Assembly: GCA_947588755.1 (NCBI GenBank) | Contig: CANPZB010000010.1 | Coordinates: 1-45,134 of the forward strand | From: Candidatus Gastranaerophilales bacterium | GTDB taxonomy: Bacteria > Cyanobacteriota > Vampirovibrionia > Gastranaerophilales > Gastranaerophilaceae | Direction: 5' to 3' | Length of the DNA stretch: 45,134 nucleotides | The notes under the pieces: model-generated | Database searches by the model: none | What the model was told of the DNA's origin: nothing | Seen by the model: the letters and a program-made list of their open reading frames with translations, nothing else | Translations under genes and position numbers: made by a program | Shown here: positions 16,943 through 24,495 of the stretch, one piece after another | Layout: each line of letters starts with the position of its first letter | Position numbering within the stretch: position 1 is the first letter of the stretch

Positions 16943-19267
16943 TTATGAAAATGCTTTGAATGAACGTTCTATGTTTTTGTCAATTACACTTTTCAAAGAA
17001 TCATATTCCGTTTGAAGTGCCGTATGTTCGGTTTCAAGACGTTTTAAGTCAGAATCGTATTTTTTATCTTCGATTTCAATTTCATTTAACGCATTTTTGT
17101 ACTTGGTTTCCGCTTTTGCAATGGCAATTTCATTTTGAGTTGTGGAAATATCAGCCGCGTTGCCGTATTCAATTGAAGTCCAGTCATAAGTACCCATTTT
17201 GGGGTAGGTTATTGAACCTTTTTCGTTAAACGATACCTGTTCAAGCGTAATTACACCGTGTTCAAGTGCAAATTGAATCCATTCAGCATTATTCATAAGG
17301 TTGGAATCAAGTTCTTTGCATTTATTGACTGTTGATTTAGTAGTTTCCGTTAAACCCCCCATTCTGTACCAGAGGTTTTTGTACCATTGGTATTTCGGGT
17401 CATCGGTATTAAAATTAAATTCTGTTTCAGGTGCCGGTTCTGTACCTATTTCTTTTAGCTTATTCTCGGCAATTTTTTGTTGACTTTTTAAATTATCGTA
17501 GTCGTTCAGCCATTCTTGGTATTTGGTGTAAAAATCGTTGTATTGTTTAATACAATTTGCAGCCCAAGTAGCAAATTCTCTGTTATAATTTTCTCTTTCT
17601 TCCTGTTGTATGGTAGCCGCTATAGCATCTAAATTTTCACCAACGGCAATACCGCTGAAAATATTATAACTAAACATATCATCTGCAAAATATCTCATCC
17701 ATGATGTTTGCGTTGCATGGTCATATTCCCAATCCTGTTTGGACTGTTCATTCATTTCCCAAATAGTCTTTTTAGTGGTGCTTTCTAAACCTGTTACGGG
17801 ATCTAATTCTGTTACTTCAAAAATATGATTAGGATCGTCCGTTTCGGGATTATTATATTCCATATCAACCGGTCTGCAATTATTACCCGAGTTATCAGTA
17901 AAATCGGCAAACATATGATAATAACTGCTTGTAGAGGTATCTGAATTTACAATATCAATTATTTCCATTACGTAAGCAAAAGTATCAATAATGTTTGCAA
18001 CTAAGCTTTTTGCAGAATTTGGATTTTCGCTGTTTAATTTGGTCAAATTATTAATAAATTCATGATATCCCGGATCCATAACATTTATTGATTCGGTACC
18101 GTTTGCAACCTGAGCACCGATATTTTCACCCGGTACCAAATTGGTATGCAATTCAATTTCACTTAAATGTCCTGTCCCGAAATTATCACTATAGCCCAAT
18201 TGGCTGCCTAAAGTCGAAAAATTCAAAGTACGTCCGGATGTCACACCTACAATATCAAGTATACTGCCTTCTAAAGCATTACCATATCCGAAAATAAGTG
18301 CGGAAAGAAGGTTAGCCAAATTACATAATTCTTTTATGGTTGTTTCTTCGTGCCAATGGTCATCACCGGAGTTAAAAAGAACTTCCGCATTATCCAATGA
18401 ATTCCAGTATTTACTGAAATTAGCATTACTATCAATTTTATTATTTTTTGCGTATTCTGCTTTTATATCATCCAACTCGCGAGGCTTAACCGCCGTGCAT
18501 CCGCTAAATGCATTAAGTTGCGGAGAACAGTTAAGTTTATCTTTATATTTAGTAGTGTCTTTTCCTGCTTCAATTGTATTGCCGTTACTATCTTTACCGT
18601 TATTAATTTGTGTTAAAGCACTATTGATATTGCTGACCCAACTCGGATAATAACCGCTATTATCAGAATTCTTATATATTTGATTTAAAGTATTTAAAAA
18701 GGCTGTTTGATTAGCAGTATTGTCAGCACCAAAAGTAGTATTATCAGTATAAGTCAAACTTGCAGGAAATGTTCCTTTAGGAAGATCGGGAAGATACAAA
18801 TTGGCTGTATTCTGTAATTCTTCTATGGTTTTGCCACCTAAAATTATTTCCTTTTGTCTGTTATATTCATCAATTTCAGCCTGATTAGTAATTACTTCTT
18901 TTGATTTTCCAATACCGTATTTAGATAGAAAATCTTCTAAAGTTTTACTGTTTGTGTAATTGTTAAAATCCTGACTGCTTACGAGAAGCTGACCTTGTGA
19001 ATTTACAATACCGTACTGGTTTTTGAGTTCGCCGTAACTCGTTAATATTGAAGGAGTTAACAACTGATTTGTTCTCAAACCGTTTTGGTCATAGCTTACG
19101 TAAGTAAATTGATTATCGTTTAACGCCGCCATATAATCGCTGCTGGCTTCGCTTGATTTGTCGGCAAGACGGAGTTTTGAATTTGTTATCAATTGAGAAC
19201 GCATTTCGTTGTCCGTTAAACGAGCCGTTATACTTAATAATCTTGCTTGTGCTGCCGACATTCCCAT
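16943..19267 (-). CDS. Large sigma-28-controlled protein with conserved helical ends (paralogue 1)
   Basis: A 774-aa protein of unknown function. It starts MGMSAAQARLLSITARLTDN, followed by a helical, Ser/Ala/Lys-rich stretch to about 70. The middle (about 100-620) is Asn/Thr/Tyr/Asp-rich. The last 65 residues form a heptad-like helix ending TEYDSLKSVIDKNIERSFK. There is no Sec signal peptide and no membrane segment. The 654-aa protein at 21620-23584 shares both ends and a region before the final helix, while the middle differs. Helical ends around a variable core and a sigma-28 promoter 30 nt upstream are features of axial flagellar proteins, so export by the flagellar type III apparatus is a reasonable inference, not shown. 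AAAGGG precedes the ATG. It is not recognisable as flagellin, FlgK or FlgL. Confidence 0.85.
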   Translation of the reverse strand: MGMSAAQARLLSITARLTDNEMRSQLITNSKLRLADKSSEASSDYMAALNDNQFTYVSYDQNGLRTNQLLTPSILTSYGELKNQYGIVNSQGQLLVSSQDFNNYTNSKTLEDFLSKYGIGKSKEVITNQAEIDEYNRQKEIILGGKTIEELQNTANLYLPDLPKGTFPASLTYTDNTTFGADNTANQTAFLNTLNQIYKNSDNSGYYPSWVSNINSALTQINNGKDSNGNTIEAGKDTTKYKDKLNCSPQLNAFSGCTAVKPRELDDIKAEYAKNNKIDSNANFSKYWNSLDNAEVLFNSGDDHWHEETTIKELCNLANLLSALIFGYGNALEGSILDIVGVTSGRTLNFSTLGSQLGYSDNFGTGHLSEIELHTNLVPGENIGAQVANGTESINVMDPGYHEFINNLTKLNSENPNSAKSLVANIIDTFAYVMEIIDIVNSDTSTSSYYHMFADFTDNSGNNCRPVDMEYNNPETDDPNHIFEVTELDPVTGLESTTKKTIWEMNEQSKQDWEYDHATQTSWMRYFADDMFSYNIFSGIAVGENLDAIAATIQQEERENYNREFATWAANCIKQYNDFYTKYQEWLNDYDNLKSQQKIAENKLKEIGTEPAPETEFNFNTDDPKYQWYKNLWYRMGGLTETTKSTVNKCKELDSNLMNNAEWIQFALEHGVITLEQVSFNEKGSITYPKMGTYDWTSIEYGNAADISTTQNEIAIAKAETKYKNALNEIEIEDKKYDSDLKRLETEHTALQTEYDSLKSVIDKNIERSFKAFS

Positions 19268-19296
19268 GTTGTTTTCCCTTTCTTGTTACATGAATA

Positions 19297-19324
19297 CTAT
19301 CGGCATATCCCTCAAAAGTCTTTA
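19297..19324 (-). promoter_or_regulatory. Sigma-28 promoter of the 774-aa protein gene, copy C
   Basis: Minus strand: TAAAGACT (19324-19317), a 12-nt spacer and GCCGATAG (19304-19297), which is TAAA-N16-GCCGAT, within the sigma-28/sigma-D range. The predicted start site is about 22 nt before the ATG, leaving room for the AAAGGG ribosome site. Confidence 0.75.
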
Positions 19325-19347
19325 GCAGAGTACACCCGAGCCGAGCT

Positions 19348-19372
19348 ATGCTATGCTATGCTATGCTATGCT
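19348..19372 (-). repeat. Pentanucleotide array, five ATGCT units (copy C)
   Basis: Five perfect ATGCT units, again 23 bp from the promoter and 30 bp from the dyad. The odd unit number puts the upstream dyads about half a helical turn away from their phase in modules B and D. Confidence 0.9.
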
Positions 19373-19402
19373 ATGAGCAGTGTAGCAAGGGTTTCGGGGT
19401 TT

Positions 19403-19446
19403 GTAAAATAATCTTTACAATTCGTTACATTTGATGTAGTACATCA
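19403..19446 (-). promoter_or_regulatory. Conserved double inverted repeat, copy C
   Basis: GTAAA-N6-TTTAC at 19403-19418 and a perfect TGATGTA-G-TACATCA at 19432-19446. Homology with the other modules stops at about 19449, which marks the outer edge of the module. Confidence 0.5.
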
Positions 19447-19495
19447 CATGCACGCCTGCATTTTTGATAAAAACTTTTTCGAGAATGAAAAAATA

Positions 19496-19846
19496 TTAAA
19501 GATTAATTTGGGACAAAATATATTCCAGCCGCTTTTTATCGTGAAGATACCACATGCCGATAAGTGTTTCAAACGCAGTGGCAAGGCGGTATTCGGCTTG
19601 ATTTGAACGACGTCCGACGGGTATGGGCAAATTTCTGCCGCGGCGGGATATTTCTTTTTCTTCTTCCGTTAAAAGGGGTTCTATTTTATCCAAAAGTACC
19701 GCCTGAAACTCCGTCTTAACTTTTTGGGTTGTAATTTCGTGCAGTTTTTTGGAATTGTTTGTCATAAGTATGGTTTTTTCGCGGACAATAAGTTCCCATA
19801 CCGCATCCCCAAGATATGCCAAGTTTCTTAAATTCATTTCCTGCAT
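19496..19846 (-). CDS. mrnC: Mini-ribonuclease III
   Basis: A 116-aa RNase III catalytic domain without the double-stranded-RNA-binding domain. It matures 23S rRNA precursors in the organisms where it is known (Firmicutes, cyanobacteria). NLAYLGDAVWEL carries the catalytic Asp14, and RRGRN plus ATAFETLIGMWYL correspond to the second acidic motif. Slightly short against a usual 120-145 aa. The ATG at 19846 lies 8 nt after a TATAAT (19860-19855) and has no Shine-Dalgarno sequence, so it may be leaderless. An alternative start at 19837 has AGGAA only 2 nt upstream. Flanked by module C. Confidence 0.88.
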   Translation of the reverse strand: MQEMNLRNLAYLGDAVWELIVREKTILMTNNSKKLHEITTQKVKTEFQAVLLDKIEPLLTEEEKEISRRGRNLPIPVGRRSNQAEYRLATAFETLIGMWYLHDKKRLEYILSQINL

Positions 19847-19889
19847 AAAATCATATTATAATAAAAAAGCCTGCAGACAAATTTTTTTA

Positions 19890-19918
19890 TTGAAATTCCG
19901 TAAATTGTATGTGATAAT
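19890..19918 (+). promoter_or_regulatory. Promoter of the Spy/CpxP-like gene
   Basis: TTGAAA (19890-19895), a 17-bp spacer and GATAAT (19913-19918). The predicted start site lies about 15 nt before the ATG and AAAGGGA lies between. Confidence 0.65.
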
Positions 19919-19940
19919 TTTTTGTGGAAAAGGGAAAATT

Positions 19941-20546
19941 ATGAAAAAATTAACTATATTATTTGTTTTGGCAATTCTTATAAGTTCATCCGTAATTGCA
20001 GCCGACAAAAACAACTATCCGACGGGAAAATATCAGGTTCACACCAAATGTCTTGATTTAATGACTTCAATGTACAACGAACGCGAAACCATGTACAATG
20101 TTTTAAACCTGACTCAAGACCAAATTAAATGTAAAAATCAAATTGACAAAGAAAGATATCAGGAACTTGACGTTGTTTTTAATCAGTTAATGCAAGAGAA
20201 ATATGTTCTTAAAAAACTTTGTGAAAACGGAGCCGATACCGCTTCCGTAAAGAAGCAGGAAAAAATTATAGACACTTATGAAAAAAAATTAAAAGACACT
20301 GCTGACAAATATGATGAAGAATTTTTGTCAATATTGAACAGCGAACAGCGTTCCAAATACAAAACCGTTAAAAAAATGGCAAGAAAAGAAATAAAATATT
20401 GTCAAAAAAATAAAGCTTTTTACAAACGCGACCCCAAATTAAGACCTTTCGGGCAAGCCATGTATACCACTGACAACGAAACATCTTTGTGTCCCAAGCA
20501 TAAAATTTGGCACCTTTTCGGAAGAAAATGCCGACCCGAAGAATAA
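19941..20546 (+). CDS. Periplasmic Spy/CpxP-like protein
   Basis: A 201-aa exported protein. Signal peptide MKKLTILFVLAILISSSVIAA. The mature part is a long, charged helical protein with two LTxxQ-like motifs, LNLTQDQIKCKNQIDKE near 57-73 and LNSEQRSKYKTVKKM near 135-150, as in Spy/CpxP chaperones of the periplasm. Eight Cys residues, including the C-terminal CPKHKIWHLFGRKC, suggest disulfides or metal binding, which classic Spy lacks. I chose the ATG at 19941 because it starts the signal peptide and has AAAGGGA upstream. Confidence 0.75.
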   Translation: MKKLTILFVLAILISSSVIAADKNNYPTGKYQVHTKCLDLMTSMYNERETMYNVLNLTQDQIKCKNQIDKERYQELDVVFNQLMQEKYVLKKLCENGADTASVKKQEKIIDTYEKKLKDTADKYDEEFLSILNSEQRSKYKTVKKMARKEIKYCQKNKAFYKRDPKLRPFGQAMYTTDNETSLCPKHKIWHLFGRKCRPEE

Positions 20547-20607
20547 ATTTGAATTAAATAAGATAAATAAATGATGATTTTTGGGTAATTATTATTATAA
20601 TTGAGTT

Positions 20608-21249
20608 ATGAAAAAGTTTGTTATCCTATACTTTTGCTTTTTACTCACGCTGAGTCCTTGTTTTGCATTCGGAAAGAAAAAAGTTTCCTCTGCAAGTTCT
20701 CAAAACAAAGGATATGTCGGAAAATTGCCCGATATTGCAAAAGATTATAATGCGGACGGGCAAAAAACCAACAAACCTGTTTATGAATATTCCGAAGATT
20801 TTAATTCCGCAAACGAAATCAAACCTGTTCCGAGGGAAAATCCGGCATTTGTAAACATAATTTTAAAATCCGATAAAACTTCACAATATGTAAATGATAT
20901 AAACGAAATTATCCCAATATTGGAAAATTTATATGACATAATCGAAAATGACGAAAGTTTACAGTTATTTGCGGCAAAAGTATATTTTTTGAACAAGAAC
21001 TGCGATTGGTTGAGAGAAAAATATCTTGAAAAACCCGAAAGCAGTTCGGTATCTTTCCAAAAACTAATGGAATTAAATCTGCATACCCGTTCGGTATCGA
21101 TATTACGGACCGAAGCCGTCAAGTATAACCCTTATCTGGCGTACGGCGGAAGCGGTTCGATTTATGAAGCAAATAATATAAATCAGCAGCTTGAATATTT
21201 AAAAACGGAAATTGAAGAAACTATAGTTGTTTTAAAAGATGCGAAATAA
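20608..21249 (+). CDS. Secreted protein of unknown function
   Basis: A 213-aa exported protein. Signal peptide MKKFVILYFCFLLTLSPCFAFG, then a Lys/Ser-rich linker, a Pro/Asn/Glu-rich region to about 90, and a helical C-terminal half (IIPILENLYDIIENDESLQLFAAK; EYLKTEIEETIVVLKD). I do not recognise a family. TATAAT at 20596-20601 lies only 6 nt before the ATG and there is no clear ribosome site, so the mRNA may be leaderless. It follows the Spy-like gene on the same strand after 61 nt. Confidence 0.72.
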   Translation: MKKFVILYFCFLLTLSPCFAFGKKKVSSASSQNKGYVGKLPDIAKDYNADGQKTNKPVYEYSEDFNSANEIKPVPRENPAFVNIILKSDKTSQYVNDINEIIPILENLYDIIENDESLQLFAAKVYFLNKNCDWLREKYLEKPESSSVSFQKLMELNLHTRSVSILRTEAVKYNPYLAYGGSGSIYEANNINQQLEYLKTEIEETIVVLKDAK

Positions 21250-21619
21250 TATTCGTTCGGGATGTCATGGTGGGGGTGTTCGGGATGACGTGCGGGTAGT
21301 GTATTGTTTGTCATAAACAGACAAAATGCGACTAAATAAGATCCTGAAACCGTCTTGGATTTGCTCCACGCTCACAGAGTTTCGCATTTGTGGCTTCGCC
21401 ACAGTATGCTCAATCTGTTCGCTATCCGGACTCGTTACCACTCCGTCCGTACGCAAATCCGCAAGTTCAGGATGACATGGTGGGGGTGTTCAGGATGACA
21501 TGAGGGGGGTAGTTAAGGGTGACAATTATTGTTCGGGATGTCATGGTGGGGGTGTTCAGGGTGACGTGGTGTGGGGCATGTGGAAAAATGACGAAAAACG
21601 CACGAAATGCCGCGAAAAA
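21250..21619. repeat. Gene-free repeat stretch downstream of paralogue 2
   Basis: Built from repeat fragments: several copies of GTGTTC(G/A)GGATGAC and GATGTCATGGTGGGGGTG, a poly-G tract of six at about 21503-21508, and a segment matching the block at 44530 (GCGGATTTGCGGACGGACGG family). No gene is supported. It includes the 60-bp direct repeat at 21291-21350. Confidence 0.6.
21291..21350 (+). repeat. 60-bp perfect direct repeat, left copy
   Basis: Identical over 60 bp to 23931-23990 (begins TGCGGGTAGTGTATTG, ends AAGATCCTGAAAC). The two copies lie in the same orientation on either side of the 654-aa gene and its sigma-28 module, 2640 bp apart. Reverse-complement relatives occur at about 44780-44840 and 44900-44955. 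Confidence 0.9.
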
Positions 21620-23584
21620 TTATGCACTGTACCGTTTGAATGTTTTTTCAATATTTTTAGTCAAAAGGTTTTTGACCGTATCATATTCCGTAGTTAATGA
21701 AGTTATTTCGGTATCCAAATTTTTCATTTTTAAATCTATTGTTTGTTCTTTAGCACTCAGACGTTCTTTTACGGTGTTATATTTCGCTTCCGCTTTGGCT
21801 ATCGCTTCGTCGTCACTTATTTCTTTAACGTATGTATATGTAGCGTAGTTTCTTTGATAATAATAATCATCGTCTGATATTGTTGTAATAAACATAGAAC
21901 CGTTTTGTATCATTTCCTGTAAATAATCAGGCTTACTAACTTCATCATTGCGAGACCAGCCGGATAAACAAATCTGATTAAATAATGTATCATAAAAGAC
22001 TACATCTTTGTAAGTATCGTCAAGTTTGACAGTATCAGTGTAAGTACATGAAAATATATCATCTACAAAACAACTTCCGCCAACATCACCGATTTTTACC
22101 TGATATCTGCTATTATTTAAATTTGCCAGTCCGCCTGTCATAAATTGTGCAAAATACGTCAGATAGGATTTTGCCATATTATTCATATTAATAATAACAG
22201 TACTTTCATTGTTTCTATCCCTACCGTTTCGCCCTTGGTTTGCAGCCGTAAATAAAAAGCCGATATGATTTTCCTTTTCCGTAAGTTCTTTAAATCTTAC
22301 ATCTTCCACATCATTAGCAAAAGAATATCTGGTACCGACCTTATCAAGGGCATTGCTTGTACCGCCGTTATTTTTTATACCGTTTTTATCTTTGCTTGAA
22401 GAATAAGACGAAAAGACATCTAAATCAGTACTATAATCATATAATTCGTTATATTTTCCGTTTTTAAATAAATCACCTTTTACGCCTGTCGCTTTGGCAA
22501 TTTGCCCCGGAGTATACTGAGTACCGTTTATATCATATACTTGAACTCCGTTACCGGTAATTAAATTGGCAAGAGCCTGTGAAGCATAATTCAACGCTGT
22601 TTGAATGGTTGCATTATCCCCGAAAATTTTTGTGAATTCGTCGTGAAGCCAGCTGATAAATCCGCCTTCCTCAACAAAACTGTTTTGAATAAGTCCGACA
22701 CCGGTAACGGGAGAGTTTTCGGAAGATATCCCCGCACAACCCGAATAATATTGCGTTGTATTATTACCAAAATTGAGTAAACTAGCCAATGTCATTCTGT
22801 CATAATAATTGGTAAGGTTTTTATAATTATCTTCCGTACGGTTTTCATTGCCATCCGGAAAATTTGAGCCAATACTGCCATCTTCGCTTTTTGTCCATGT
22901 AATTATTTGTAAGTATGTTGATGCTTCATGCTCACCATCAATATGGTCGGTATCGTTTTTAATATCATCATCACATTCATCACCATAGTATTTGCCGCTT
23001 AATTGGATGTTATCAGCCGGTTGATAAGCTTTCATTTCATCGCCTTTTGCCAAAATATCCGCATAGATAGAATCTAAAGTAATTTCCTTTGTTATCTGAA
23101 ATTCCAAACCGGATGAACCAAATCCCGCATTCTGGTTATAAGGTACAGAAATAGCTTTGTTGTAAGTACTTGGACCTATTTTATTATTATTTTTTAAAGC
23201 TTCAAGAAACTTGTCTCTGACATCAGAAGAAGGCAATGTCCCGAAACCTTCGGGAGGAATGTCCGCAGCTGCTGCCGCCTCAGCAAATTCTTTATCTAAC
23301 ACAATACCGCCTTTACTATTGGTTATAGTAACAGGTAAAAAGTTATTCAAAGTCGACGGAGTCATGAGCATTGCATAGTTTAATCGGTCGGTACTCGTAC
23401 CCGTTCCGTAGTAATCATATATCAGTTTTGTCTGACCTAAGGAATTTTGGTATTCGTTCGAAATGTTTTCCAAATCACGTGCTATAGATAATTTTTGATG
23501 TGATAAATTCATTGACTGAAATTCACAATCCGACTTCCTCGATGTAATTGTTAATAATCTTGCCTGTGATGCCGATAATCCCAT
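21620..23584 (-). CDS. Large sigma-28-controlled protein with conserved helical ends (paralogue 2)
   Basis: A 654-aa paralogue of the 774-aa protein. It starts MGLSASQARLLTITSRKSDC and ends with the helix AIAKAEAKYNTVKERL to TEYDTVKNLLTKNIEKTFKR. A pre-C-terminal segment also aligns (YLQEMIQNGSMFITTIS against WIQFALEHGVITLEQVS). The central 450 residues, rich in Asn, Gly, Tyr and Asp, show no obvious similarity. No Sec signal peptide or membrane span. ATAAAGGA precedes the ATG, and the sigma-28 promoter is 36 nt upstream. The cassette is bracketed by 60-bp direct repeats. Function unknown; exported surface or filament-associated protein inferred. Confidence 0.85.
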   Translation of the reverse strand: MGLSASQARLLTITSRKSDCEFQSMNLSHQKLSIARDLENISNEYQNSLGQTKLIYDYYGTGTSTDRLNYAMLMTPSTLNNFLPVTITNSKGGIVLDKEFAEAAAAADIPPEGFGTLPSSDVRDKFLEALKNNNKIGPSTYNKAISVPYNQNAGFGSSGLEFQITKEITLDSIYADILAKGDEMKAYQPADNIQLSGKYYGDECDDDIKNDTDHIDGEHEASTYLQIITWTKSEDGSIGSNFPDGNENRTEDNYKNLTNYYDRMTLASLLNFGNNTTQYYSGCAGISSENSPVTGVGLIQNSFVEEGGFISWLHDEFTKIFGDNATIQTALNYASQALANLITGNGVQVYDINGTQYTPGQIAKATGVKGDLFKNGKYNELYDYSTDLDVFSSYSSSKDKNGIKNNGGTSNALDKVGTRYSFANDVEDVRFKELTEKENHIGFLFTAANQGRNGRDRNNESTVIINMNNMAKSYLTYFAQFMTGGLANLNNSRYQVKIGDVGGSCFVDDIFSCTYTDTVKLDDTYKDVVFYDTLFNQICLSGWSRNDEVSKPDYLQEMIQNGSMFITTISDDDYYYQRNYATYTYVKEISDDEAIAKAEAKYNTVKERLSAKEQTIDLKMKNLDTEITSLTTEYDTVKNLLTKNIEKTFKRYSA

Positions 23585-23619
23585 TAATTTGTCCTTTATT
23601 TAAGTAAACTGTATATTTA

Positions 23620-23647
23620 TTATCGGCATATCCGTCAAAAGTCTTTA
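23620..23647 (-). promoter_or_regulatory. Sigma-28 promoter of the 654-aa protein gene, copy D
   Basis: Minus strand: TAAAGACT (23647-23640), a 12-nt spacer and GCCGATAA (23627-23620), with a perfect -10 consensus and TAAA at 16 nt. Confidence 0.78.
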
Positions 23648-23670
23648 GCAGAGTACACTCGAGCCGAGCC

Positions 23671-23690
23671 ATGCTATGCTATGCTATGCT
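23671..23690 (-). repeat. Pentanucleotide array, four ATGCT units (copy D)
   Basis: Four perfect units with the same 23-bp and 30-bp flanks as in the other modules. Confidence 0.9.
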
Positions 23691-23720
23691 ATGAGCAGTA
23701 TATCAAGGGTTTCGGGGTTT

Positions 23721-23764
23721 GTAAAATAATATTTACAATTCGTTACATTTGATGTAAGACATCA
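23721..23764 (-). promoter_or_regulatory. Conserved double inverted repeat, copy D
   Basis: GTAAA-N6-TTTAC at 23721-23736 and TGATGT-N3-ACATCA at 23750-23764, with one substituted base pair next to the centre of the second dyad, as in copy A. Confidence 0.5.
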
Positions 23765-23767
23765 CAT

Positions 23768-24207
23768 TCGGGTCGGGTTTTAATGATTTACTGAACAACA
23801 TGTCATGAAAATTATTTAAAATATTGAAATGTATTGTTGCGGTTATCGGTTTGCGGCAGCAATGTATGTAAAAGATCCTGAAACCGTCTTGGATTTAGTA
23901 TAAAAGATTTTGAAACGAGTTCTGGGTGGCTGCGGGTAGTGTATTGTTTGTCATAAACAGACAAAATGCGACTAAATAAGATCCTGAAACAAGTTCAGGA
24001 TGACATGGTGGGGGTGTTCAGGATGACATGGGGGGGGTAGTTAAGGGTGACATGGGTGGTGTGAGATGACAGGTTACAAGTCAATAATAGCAAGTAAAAA
24101 AGTAATTCTTTCTAAAGTTTTGTAAATATCTGACCTGAAAATTAGCAAAAAATCATGTTTTGAGGCATTAAAGAAATATCACAGATTTATGTATTAAGGA
24201 GTAAAAT
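23768..24207. repeat. Gene-free repeat stretch upstream of module D
   Basis: Contains about 45 bp shared with the outer side of module B, a GCCGTCTTGGAT-type fragment also present at 21350, the 60-bp direct repeat, GGATGACATG units and an eight-G run at about 24030-24037 whose counterpart at 21503 has six G. No gene seen before 24208. Confidence 0.6.
23931..23990 (+). repeat. 60-bp perfect direct repeat, right copy
   Basis: Identical to 21291-21350 and in the same orientation; together they bracket the 654-aa gene with its promoter module. Confidence 0.9.
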
Positions 24208-24489
24208 ATGAGAATTAACGCTATCACCAACACTAACTTTAACGGACTTATTAATATTGACAACGAAAAATATGTTAACACCGACTTTATTACTCAAATT
24301 AACAGCAGAAAAGATTTTCCGGTTAACAACAAATATGTTGAAATACATACGGTGAAAAATAATGACGAATATGGTGAGGTTATTAAAATTTACGATACTC
24401 CGATAGAAGAAGTAATTGAAGCGTACAAAAGAGCATGCGAATCACCGAGAACTATCTCAAATTTGTATACAAAAGAAAAGAATTTTTAA
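24208..24489 (+). CDS. Small unknown protein with N-terminal NFNG motif
   Basis: A 93-aa soluble protein that starts MRINAITNTNFNGLINID. The F-x-G tripeptide (11-13) resembles that of the proteins at 8974-9669 and 40596-41204. An AAGGAG ribosome site lies 7 nt upstream of the ATG. The rest (mixed strands and one helix, IEEVIEAYKRACESP) matches no family I know. It lies between repeat-rich DNA and the convergent yibE/F-like gene. Confidence 0.65.
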   Translation: MRINAITNTNFNGLINIDNEKYVNTDFITQINSRKDFPVNNKYVEIHTVKNNDEYGEVIKIYDTPIEEVIEAYKRACESPRTISNLYTKEKNF

Positions 24490-24495
24490 AAAAAA

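Noticed and set aside
16758-16943. 61-codon minus-strand frame with CHPEFISGS and MLKQVQHD
   Set aside because: This is the well-known translation of dispersed palindromic repeats and not a protein gene; it has no ribosome site and lies fully inside repeat DNA.
21265-21456. 63-codon minus-strand frame
   Set aside because: It runs through repeat fragments shared with other intergenic stretches and shows no protein-like composition.
16943-23584. Calling the two large proteins flagellins or hook-associated proteins
   Set aside because: The helical ends do not match the flagellin, FlgK or FlgL terminal motifs that I know; only the promoter and overall architecture are flagellar-like.
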